Shown here: positions 33,801-40,990 of the stretch, one piece after another
Numbering within the stretch: the stretch's first letter is position 1
How the letters are laid out: each line of letters opens with the position of its first letter
NCBI RefSeq assembly: GCF_007197755.1
Contig: NZ_CP041636.1
Span: forward strand, 1-64,000
DNA length: 64,000 nucleotides
Reading direction: 5' to 3'
Source of the DNA: Ferrovibrio terrae
Lineage (GTDB): Bacteria; Pseudomonadota; Alphaproteobacteria; Ferrovibrionales; Ferrovibrionaceae
Notes under the pieces: model-generated
Told to the model about the DNA's origin: nothing
Seen by the model: the letters and a program-made list of their open reading frames with translations, nothing else
Databases searched by the model: none
Made by a program: the position numbers and the translations under genes

Positions 33801-34667
33801 ATGCCGATTGTCTATGACGAACTGCTCGCGCTCGACATTCCGGTCCGCGAGGTCAACTACAGCGACCGCGAGACCATGCTCTATGCGCTCAGCGTGGGCA
33901 TGGGCCAGGACCCGATGGATCTCGCCGAACTGCCCTTCGTGTTCGAGAAGAGCCTGAAGGCGCTGCCGAGCCTCTCCACCGTGATCTGCTGGGACGACAG
34001 CTGGACGCCGCGCACCGGCATCAACTACGTCATGGTGGTGCATGGCGAACAGCGCATCACCATCCACAAGCCGCTGCCGGCCAGCGGGCGCGTGAAAGCG
34101 AAGGTCCGCATCAAGGACGTGTTCGACAAGGGTGCCGGCAAGGGCGCAATCATGCTGGTGGAAAACACCATCACCGACGCGACGAGCGGTGAGAAGCTGG
34201 TCACGCTGCTCTCCAGCACCTTTGCCCGCGGCGACGGCGGCTTCGGCGGGCCGGTGCGTAAACCCGAGGACCTGCCGCCCAAGCCGCATGCAATCCCGGA
34301 CCGCAAACCTGACGCCGGCGTGACGCTGAAAACGCAACCAAACCAGGCGCTGTTCTACCGTTTATGCGGCGACCGCAATCCGCTGCATGCCGAGCCGGCC
34401 TTTGCCGAGGCGGCCGGCTTCCCGCGCCCGATCCTGCATGGCCTGTGTACCTATGGCATCGCGGTGCGCGCCGTGGTCAAAGCGGTCTGCGATCATGATC
34501 CGTCACGCATCGCTGATATCAATGCGCGCTTCACCGCACCGGTTTTCCCCGGCGAGACGATCCACACCGAAATCTGGCGCGACGGCAATATCGTGTCGTT
34601 CCGCGCCCGCCTGATGGAACGCGACGTGGTGGTGCTCGACCATGGACGGGTGGAACTGCGCGACTAG
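33801..34667 (+). CDS. MaoC-like double-hotdog enoyl-CoA hydratase
   Basis: 288-residue type-2 enoyl-CoA hydratase with two hotdog repeats, like the hydratase part of peroxisomal multifunctional enzyme 2. The second repeat carries the active-site signature FYRLCGDRNPLHAEPAFAEAAGF with the Asp/His pair near residue 195, then GLCTYGIAVRAV. Acts on 2-enoyl-CoA to give (3R)-hydroxyacyl-CoA, in fatty-acid or sterol side-chain breakdown. An AGGGAAGAACC site precedes the ATG. Its last codons overlap the stop of the convergent EAL gene by four bases. Confidence 0.9.
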   Translation: MPIVYDELLALDIPVREVNYSDRETMLYALSVGMGQDPMDLAELPFVFEKSLKALPSLSTVICWDDSWTPRTGINYVMVVHGEQRITIHKPLPASGRVKAKVRIKDVFDKGAGKGAIMLVENTITDATSGEKLVTLLSSTFARGDGGFGGPVRKPEDLPPKPHAIPDRKPDAGVTLKTQPNQALFYRLCGDRNPLHAEPAFAEAAGFPRPILHGLCTYGIAVRAVVKAVCDHDPSRIADINARFTAPVFPGETIHTEIWRDGNIVSFRARLMERDVVVLDHGRVELRD

Positions 34668-36394
34668 CGCTTCAGCTTGACGTCGCCCGGCTTGCGGTGA
34701 TTGCCGGGCTTGTCGTCGAGGCGCAGCGGCTCCATCTGCGGCACAGGCTCCGGGTAGCCAAACAGATAGCCCTGGCCGTAATCGATGCCGAAATCGAGCA
34801 GCAGGCGCGCCTGGTCTTCGGTTTCAACCATCTCGGCCACCGTGCCGATGCCGAGCTCCTTGCAGAGCCAGACCATGCCCTTGAGGATGGCCTGATCGCG
34901 CATCTGGCCCGCGCTCTGCAACGCCTTCACATAGGCGCCGTCGATCTTGACGTAATCGACCTCGAGCGCCTGCAGATACGGGAATGACGCAGCACCCGCG
35001 CCGAAATCGTCGAGGCAGACAGAATGACCATCATCACGCAGCTGCCGCACGGCATTGGCGGCATGCACCAGATTGGTGATCTGGGTCGATTCCGTGATCT
35101 CGAAAATCAGCTGCTTGCGCAGGCCCGGATCGTCAGCGAGAATTTCACGCAACGCGGCCATAAAGACCGAACTTTCCAGGCTGTGGCCAGACAGATTCAC
35201 CGCCACGTCGAGGATTTCGCCCTGGCGACGGCGCTCGGACAGCAGCTCGACCACGCGATGCACCACGGCCAGATCGAACTCGCCGATCATATGCACGCCT
35301 TCGGCCAGACGGATGGTCTCAAACGGCGAGCCGCCGTCTTCAAAGCGCGACAGCGCCTCGTAATGATGCAGCGTGCGGGTATCAAGCCGCACGATGGGCT
35401 GAAACACCAGGTCGAACTTCCGGCCAGACACGGCCGAGCGCAGCGCGCGCACCCGCGACACGGTTTTCTGCAGCAGCGCCTTCAGGCTTTCCTCGGTGGA
35501 GTGCAGCGCAAAGGCCGCAGCACCCTCGCTGGCGAAACGATCGACGGCAAAGGCCATGGCGCTGGCGGCATCCTCGTCGCTCATCGCTTTCTGGTGCAGG
35601 TCCAGCGTCGCGCCGCGCACGCCAACACCCTTCGCGGCGTCTTCGGCGGCCGGAACGCCGCTCTGCTTGATCAGTTCGCGCACCTGCGCAGCGACGGCTT
35701 CCTGGTCGATGCTGTTGGCATGCAGGATGCCGTATTTCTCGGTGTCGATCAGGCCCGCGGTGTCGCCGCTGATCGACTTGGCGCGGATCAGCGCGCCGAC
35801 ATCGCCCATCAGGCTTTCGCTCTCGTCGGGCGGCAGGCTGTCGACCAGTTCTTTCAGGCCGACGATCTCGATCAGCGTCAGCTTCACTTCCGAGCCAAGT
35901 TCGCGCGCCAGTTTCAGGCGGTCGCCGGCCAGGGTTTCGAAATCTTCCGCCGCCAGCAGGCCGGTCTGGTAGTCGCGTTTGTTGGCCAGCGCGGTTTCGG
36001 CCAGCGGCAGGCGCGCATTCGACAGCGTGATGTAATAGCGCCCGTCCTGGCGCGGCAGGCAGCAGCCGCCGAGGATGCAGATCGCGCCGGCAGTGCCATC
36101 GGCCTGCAGCAAGCGCACCGTGACCGGCTCGATGCGGCCGCCAACCGCGAGGCCGCCCAGCAGGTTCATCAGGAAATGGCGATCGCCGTCATCGATCAGT
36201 TCGGCGAATTTCTGGCCGACCAGCCCTTCGGCCTCGCAGCCGGCAATCAGGCGGGCGGCACCGGATGCGAAGGTGATCAGGCCGTCGCCGGACACTTCGA
36301 GCATCAGGTCGGCCGCGGAGAAGGCGAAGGCGACGAAACGGTCGCGCTCCGCCCGCATGTCCTTGGCGCCCATCCTGGCCTCACCTGAAAGCAT
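34664..36394 (-). CDS. PAS/degenerate-GGDEF/EAL signalling protein
   Basis: 576-residue cytoplasmic protein. Residues about 20-130 look like a PAS domain (DLMLEVSGDGLITFASGAA), 150-290 resemble a GGDEF fold without a GG[DE]EF active site, and 320-565 form an EAL domain for cyclic-di-GMP hydrolysis. In the EAL part the metal and catalytic residues appear kept: EALSRF, VNLSG, FEITES, LDDFGAG, YVKIDG, EMVE and GQGY. Loop 6 reads DDFGAGAAS where DDFGTGYSS is usual. No membrane helix is seen. Divergent from fadD; no target is suggested by context. Confidence 0.87.
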   Translation of the reverse strand: MLSGEARMGAKDMRAERDRFVAFAFSAADLMLEVSGDGLITFASGAARLIAGCEAEGLVGQKFAELIDDGDRHFLMNLLGGLAVGGRIEPVTVRLLQADGTAGAICILGGCCLPRQDGRYYITLSNARLPLAETALANKRDYQTGLLAAEDFETLAGDRLKLARELGSEVKLTLIEIVGLKELVDSLPPDESESLMGDVGALIRAKSISGDTAGLIDTEKYGILHANSIDQEAVAAQVRELIKQSGVPAAEDAAKGVGVRGATLDLHQKAMSDEDAASAMAFAVDRFASEGAAAFALHSTEESLKALLQKTVSRVRALRSAVSGRKFDLVFQPIVRLDTRTLHHYEALSRFEDGGSPFETIRLAEGVHMIGEFDLAVVHRVVELLSERRRQGEILDVAVNLSGHSLESSVFMAALREILADDPGLRKQLIFEITESTQITNLVHAANAVRQLRDDGHSVCLDDFGAGAASFPYLQALEVDYVKIDGAYVKALQSAGQMRDQAILKGMVWLCKELGIGTVAEMVETEDQARLLLDFGIDYGQGYLFGYPEPVPQMEPLRLDDKPGNHRKPGDVKLKR

Positions 36395-36496
36395 GAAAAT
36401 CTGCCCCGGAGTGTGCCAGCCAGCGCGATTCCGCGCAACCCGGCGGCCGCTTTATGCACAGGCGTCTGCCGGGGTGTCGAATGAACCGAATTGGCC

Positions 36497-36509
36497 TGAC
36501 GCTGCGCCA
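36497..36509. promoter_or_regulatory. TGACGCTGCGCCA near-palindrome upstream of fadD
   Basis: One base from the perfect palindrome at 33718 (GCGCCA for GCGTCA). Located about 90 bases before the acyl-CoA ligase start in the 203-base spacer to the divergent EAL gene. The rest of that spacer shows no clear promoter to me. Confidence 0.4.
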
Positions 36510-36597
36510 CGTTGCGCTGACCCCGCCCGGTTCCTAGAATGGCGGGCAGAAGGCTGGCGCTAGCCGGCCGCGTGTTTGAGGTCTAGGGGGACAAAGA

Positions 36598-38301
36598 ATG
36601 ACCGCTCCGTTTTGGGAAAAATCCTATCCGGCCGGCGTAACCTGGGCGCAGAATTTCCAGGCCAAGCCGATCTGGACCATCTTGGACGACGCGGTTGCCC
36701 GCTTCGCGCCCAACCCCTGCCTCGACTTCATGGGCAAGGGCTATTCCTATGCCGCCGTGTCCGATCTGGTCGATCGCGCCGCCAAGGGTTTCCAGCAGCT
36801 GGGCGTCGGCCCGGGTGTGCATGTCGGCCTGTTCCTGCCCAACACGCCGCATTACGTGATCTGCTTCTTCGCCATCCTCAAAGCCGGTGGCCGCGTGGTG
36901 AATTACAGTCCGCTCGATGCCGAACGCGAGCTGCGCTACAAGATCGAAGACAGCCAGACCGACATCATGGTCACGCTCGACCTCAAGGCACTGTATCCGA
37001 ATATCGGCAAGATGCTGGGCACCACGCGACTGAAGAAGGTGGTGGTCTGCCGCCTGCCGGATGTCCTGCCCTTCCCCAAGAACCTGCTGTTCCCGCTGGC
37101 CAAGGGCAAGGAAATTGCCCAGGTGCCGAAGGACGACAAGCATATCCGCTTCACGGATCTGGTTGCCAATGACGGCCGCTACACGCCGCATCCGGTGAAG
37201 GACCCGGCCGAGGAAGTGGCGATCCTGCAGTATACCGGCGGCACCACCGGCCAGCCCAAGGGCGCCATGCTGACGCATGGCAACATCACCGCCACCGTGC
37301 ATATGTACGGCGCCTGGACCGAGAAGAACGACGCCCTGCAGTTGGAAGATGGCAAGGAACGCGTGCTGATGGTCCTGCCGATGTTCCACATCTACGGCCT
37401 GAGCGCCGTACTGCTGCGTATGCTGACCATTGGTGCGCAGTTCTTCCTGCATCCGCGCTTCGAGCTGAAAGCGGTGATCGAGGATCTGCACAAGAAGAAG
37501 ATCAGCATCTTCCCCGGCGTGCCGACCATGTATGCCGCCATCGTCAACATGGCGACCCTGAAGGACTACGATCTCTCGGCGCTGAAGTTCTGCGCCTCGG
37601 GTGGCGCGCCGCTGCCCGTGGAAGTGCAGGACAAGTTCGAGCAGGTCACCGGCCACAAGATGATCGAGGGCTGGGGCATGACCGAAACCTCGCCGGCCGG
37701 CACGCAGACCATCTATGGCGGGAAGCGCAAGCGCGGGTCCTGCGGCCTGCCGCTGCCCGGCATCATGATCGAGATCGTTGATGTTGATGATCCGCTGAAG
37801 CTGAAAGGCGTCAACGAGACCGGTGAAATCTGCATCACCGGCCCAAATGTGATGAAGGGTTACTGGAACAAGCCGGAAGCGACGGCGGAGGCCTTTGCCG
37901 GCGGTCGGTTCCATACCGGCGATGTCGGCTATCTCGACGAGGAAGGCTATGTCTTCATCGTCGACCGCAAGAAGGACATGATCCTGTCGGGCGGCTTCAA
38001 CGTCTATCCGCGCAACATCGAGGAAGCGATCTACGAGCATCCTTCGGTGGAGGAATGCACCGTGATCGGCATTCCCGACCAGTATCGCGGCCAGTCGGCC
38101 AAGGCCTTCATCAAGCTGAAGCCCGACGCCAAGCCATTCACCTTCGACGAGTTGAAGACCTTCCTGAAGGACAAGCTGGGCAAGCACGAGATGCCGGCGG
38201 CGATGGACATCCGTGACGCCCTGCCCAAGACCCTGATCGGCAAGCTGTCGAAAAAGGAACTGGTCGAGGAAGAAAAGCAGAAGGCAGCATCGGGCAACTG
38301 A
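36598..38301 (+). CDS. fadD: Long-chain acyl-CoA synthetase
   Basis: 567-residue AMP-forming acyl-CoA ligase activating long-chain fatty acids. The P-loop YTGGTTGQPKGAMLTHGN lies near residue 211, the adenylate-binding GWGMTETSP near 360, and the hinge plus C-terminal motifs FHTGDVGYLDEEGYVFIVDRKKD and the catalytic lysine in PKTLIGKLSKKEL. Length and the LLRMLTIGAQFFLH region fit FadD. It is a single-gene unit ending at a strong terminator, with a putative operator upstream. Likely entry enzyme for the beta-oxidation genes at 29-35 kb and fadJ at 11 kb. Confidence 0.92.
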   Translation: MTAPFWEKSYPAGVTWAQNFQAKPIWTILDDAVARFAPNPCLDFMGKGYSYAAVSDLVDRAAKGFQQLGVGPGVHVGLFLPNTPHYVICFFAILKAGGRVVNYSPLDAERELRYKIEDSQTDIMVTLDLKALYPNIGKMLGTTRLKKVVVCRLPDVLPFPKNLLFPLAKGKEIAQVPKDDKHIRFTDLVANDGRYTPHPVKDPAEEVAILQYTGGTTGQPKGAMLTHGNITATVHMYGAWTEKNDALQLEDGKERVLMVLPMFHIYGLSAVLLRMLTIGAQFFLHPRFELKAVIEDLHKKKISIFPGVPTMYAAIVNMATLKDYDLSALKFCASGGAPLPVEVQDKFEQVTGHKMIEGWGMTETSPAGTQTIYGGKRKRGSCGLPLPGIMIEIVDVDDPLKLKGVNETGEICITGPNVMKGYWNKPEATAEAFAGGRFHTGDVGYLDEEGYVFIVDRKKDMILSGGFNVYPRNIEEAIYEHPSVEECTVIGIPDQYRGQSAKAFIKLKPDAKPFTFDELKTFLKDKLGKHEMPAAMDIRDALPKTLIGKLSKKELVEEEKQKAASGN

Positions 38302-38323
38302 CGCCGCTGAAGAGCCCAAAAGA

Positions 38324-38353
38324 AAAAGCCCCGGGATGACCGGGGCTTTTTTT
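38324..38353 (+). terminator. Intrinsic terminator after fadD
   Basis: AGCCCCGG (38327-38334) pairs with CCGGGGCT (38340-38347) across a GATGA loop, followed by seven T residues and preceded by five A residues. Confidence 0.93.
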
Positions 38354-38368
38354 GTTTCTGCGCCGCCG

Positions 38369-38394
38369 CTATTCCGCAAGCCTATTCCGCAGCT
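38369..38394. repeat. 13-bp tandem duplication spanning the stop of the DapA-like gene
   Basis: On the + strand CTATTCCGCAAGC is followed by CTATTCCGCAGCT. The second copy contains the reverse-strand TAG stop at 38382-38384; the first copy, downstream in the gene's direction, repeats it. Confidence 0.85.
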
Positions 38395-39323
38395 TGGGCC
38401 TTGCCCAACCCCTCGTCCCAGGCCCGCAGCGCCTGCGCCGCCGGCTGCACACGCTGGCGCTCGGCTGCATTCAGCCCTGTCAGTAACGGCAGCATCGGGC
38501 CCATATCGGCAATGCCGGCAAGGGTAACGGCATCGTGCAGCGTGCGGATCGGGCTGATGCCGTCGCGCAGGTCTTCCAGCGGCAGGAAGGCTTCGCGCAG
38601 TCGCTCGGCCGTGGCCCAGTCCCCGTGCTTGATTGCTCCCAGAATGGCCATCGAGCCGCGCGGCGCCAGGCAGACCGAACCTGACGTGAAACCGCCGAGG
38701 CCGAACTGGCGCAGATGCGTGATCGCCGGCCGCTCGCCGATGCCGCTGATCACCAGCCTGGAATCGACATGGTCGAGCAACTGCTTCAGATAATCGTCCT
38801 TGGCCGGGTCGGCACGCACCGTGCCGTATTTGATGGCGCAGACCGAGCCGTCCTTCATCAGGCGGCCGGCGGCGGCCGGCGCGATGTAATTGTCGGATTT
38901 GATGTAGAGCAGCAGCGGCTTGCCCATGGTGACCGCAGCACGACGCAGGCCGGTTTCGATCCCGTCCGACGTGGCCGGGAAGGTCATCGGCAGCGCCATG
39001 GCTGTTGGCACCTTGGACCCACGCAGAATGCGGGCCTGGTCGATCAGCTTGCCATAATCCGGACCAAACGACGGGATCAGCCATGTATCGGAGCTGACGG
39101 CATCGACCAGGAAGTCCAGCACCTCGGCATATTCGCTGACCGAGATGTTGTAGAAGTTGGCGTTACCGCCATACATCAAACTGCGCACGCCGCCGGCTTC
39201 CATATAGCCAATCAGCTGGCGGTTGGCGTCCTCGTTCAGGGTCAGGTCGGCATAGCGCGCCAGTGGCGGTACTGCGAACACTGATGCGGCAAGGTCGGCC
39301 GCAACAACGGGCGAAGTCTTCAT
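38382..39323 (-). CDS. Dihydrodipicolinate synthase family aldolase-like protein
   Basis: 313-residue TIM-barrel protein of the DapA/NAL family. The Schiff-base lysine is likely in CAIKYGTV and the assisting tyrosine in LLYIKSDNY, but the usual GTTGE loop near the N-terminus is replaced by MYGGNANFYNIS, so its substrate differs from true DapA. Family members cleave or form 2-oxo acids. The ATG at 39323 starts 13 bases after the HpaI-like aldolase stop, and the two genes are almost surely one operon acting on related 2-oxo acids. Confidence 0.82.
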   Translation of the reverse strand: MKTSPVVAADLAASVFAVPPLARYADLTLNEDANRQLIGYMEAGGVRSLMYGGNANFYNISVSEYAEVLDFLVDAVSSDTWLIPSFGPDYGKLIDQARILRGSKVPTAMALPMTFPATSDGIETGLRRAAVTMGKPLLLYIKSDNYIAPAAAGRLMKDGSVCAIKYGTVRADPAKDDYLKQLLDHVDSRLVISGIGERPAITHLRQFGLGGFTSGSVCLAPRGSMAILGAIKHGDWATAERLREAFLPLEDLRDGISPIRTLHDAVTLAGIADMGPMLPLLTGLNAAERQRVQPAAQALRAWDEGLGKAQAAE

Positions 39324-39336
39324 TCTGCTCGCCCCC

Positions 39337-40122
39337 TCAGCTGCGGCCGATATGGCCGCGGAACCGCTTGGCCAGATCGCGCGTGGCCTTGGTGAGCAGG
39401 CTCTGATCGACGCCGACGGCGACGAAGGTGAAGCCGGCATCGAGGTAGCGCCGCGCATCGTCTTCATTCACCGCCAGGATGCCGGCCGGCATGTTGGCGG
39501 CCTTGCAGAGTTCCAGCGCGCGCATGATCTCAGCCTGCGCTTCGGGATGCGCGGCATTGCCCAGATGGCCAATGCTGGCCGAAAGGTCGGCCGGCCCGAT
39601 AAAGATGCCGTCTACGCCGTCCACAGCCGCCATTTCCGGGATCTTGTTCACGGCATCGCGGGTTTCGGCCTGCAGGATCACGCCGAGTTCGTTTTCCACC
39701 GTGGCGTAATAGTCGGTGATCAGGCCATAACGGTTGGCCCGCGTGTTGCCCGCCACGCCGCGCACGCCCTTCGGCGGATAGCGGGTTGCCGCGATGGCCT
39801 TCTTGGCCTCTTCGACATTCTGCACGAACGGCAGCAGCAGATTCGGCGCGCCGATATCCAGAAACCGCTTGATCATCACCGTATCGTTCCAGGCCGGACG
39901 CACCACCGGGCTGGCGGTGTTGGCGTCCACCTGCATGGCCTGCAGCTGCTGCAACACCATGGGCACTTCGTTGGGCGCGTGTTCGGTGTCGATCACGATC
40001 CAGTCGAAGCCGGCCGTCGCCAGAATTTCTGCGGCGGTATTGCTGCAAAGCGAACACCAGAGTCCGATCTGCTGCCGCCGCTCCTTAAGCGCGCGTTTGA
40101 ACGTGTTGGCGGGCAGTTTCAT
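39337..40122 (-). CDS. HpaI/HchI-type aldolase (4-hydroxy-2-oxoheptanedioate aldolase family)
   Basis: 261-residue class II pyruvate aldolase. Typical blocks are GLWCSLCSNTAAEILATAGFDWIVIDTEHAPNE, the arginine in VVRPAWND, the metal-binding glutamate in ILQAETRDAV and the aspartate in FIGPADLSASIG. It reversibly splits 4-hydroxy-2-oxo acids to pyruvate and an aldehyde. The ATG at 40122 is chosen since the frame upstream to 40191 has no family sequence. No other aromatic-degradation gene is close, so the true substrate is unknown. Confidence 0.88.
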   Translation of the reverse strand: MKLPANTFKRALKERRQQIGLWCSLCSNTAAEILATAGFDWIVIDTEHAPNEVPMVLQQLQAMQVDANTASPVVRPAWNDTVMIKRFLDIGAPNLLLPFVQNVEEAKKAIAATRYPPKGVRGVAGNTRANRYGLITDYYATVENELGVILQAETRDAVNKIPEMAAVDGVDGIFIGPADLSASIGHLGNAAHPEAQAEIMRALELCKAANMPAGILAVNEDDARRYLDAGFTFVAVGVDQSLLTKATRDLAKRFRGHIGRS

Positions 40123-40259
40123 GGTTTTTGTTTCCTCCGGCGATCCTTGAACGGACGATGATACAACAAAGAATAAATGGCGGCGATACAAGGGTGAACT
40201 GTGCTAAAAACGCACAATAGGTCCGGCCGGGACAGGAACCCGGGCCGGCAGGAGGAGTT

Positions 40260-40850
40260 ATGGATCAGCTACCCGCAACCGCCGGCACGCAGACCGGCAT
40301 CCAGACCGCGCAGGGTAACGGCAACCGGGGCCGCGGCGCACTGCAGGGAGCCGATCCAGTGAGCAGCAACGAGTACCTCACCTTCGCCATCGACAGCCAG
40401 CAATACGGCATCGACATCCTGAGCGTACGCGAGATCCGCGCCTGGACCGAAGTGACCAACCTGCCAAACACGCCCGATTTCGTACGCGGCATCATCAACC
40501 TGCGCGGCACGATCGTGCCGATCTACGACCTGCGCGTTCGCTTCGGCGGTGGCCGCACGACGCCGACCCGGATGCATGTGGTGATCGTGGTGGTGGCGGT
40601 GAACGGCACCTTCGGCCTGCTGGTCGATTCCGTGTCCGATATTCTGTCGATCGATCAGCGCGACCTGCAGGGCGTCCCCAACACCGGCATGGCCGACGAC
40701 CACCAGTTCCTCAGCGCCCTGGTGGCCCGTGAGGAACGCATGGTCTCGATCCTCGATCTCGACCGGCTGGTGAACCAGGCCACGGCGTCGCAGATGGAGC
40801 AGATCGCAGCGCAGCAAAGCGGCCAGGCCGGGATTGCGACGGCGTCTTAG
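40260..40850 (+). CDS. cheW: Chemotaxis adaptor CheW
   Basis: 196-residue CheW that links chemoreceptors to CheA. After a flexible start of about 35 residues (Gly/Gln-rich), the two SH3-like subdomains show YLTFAIDSQQYGIDILSVREI, the receptor-contact TNLPNTPDFVRGIINLRGTIVPIYDLR and the later GLLVDSVSDIL. A strong AGGAGGAG site precedes the ATG. It sits 140 bases upstream of a chemoreceptor gene in the same direction; no cheA, cheY, cheB or cheR lies in the window. Confidence 0.94.
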   Translation: MDQLPATAGTQTGIQTAQGNGNRGRGALQGADPVSSNEYLTFAIDSQQYGIDILSVREIRAWTEVTNLPNTPDFVRGIINLRGTIVPIYDLRVRFGGGRTTPTRMHVVIVVVAVNGTFGLLVDSVSDILSIDQRDLQGVPNTGMADDHQFLSALVAREERMVSILDLDRLVNQATASQMEQIAAQQSGQAGIATAS

Positions 40851-40990
40851 TTGCAACTACAAACAGCTTGCCGCTGCCAGCAGGTAAATTTTCGACAACC
40901 TTGTCGTTATCCCCGCAGGCAAGCGAACCCGGACACGCTAGTTTAATCCCCATGGAGTAAGGCCTTATGGGCTTTTAGGGGGGATTGAGC

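Noticed and set aside
40893-40906. Inverted repeat CGACAA-CC-TTGTCG between cheW and the chemoreceptor gene
   Set aside because: A two-base loop cannot form a good hairpin, there is no T tract, and no regulator is suggested by context.
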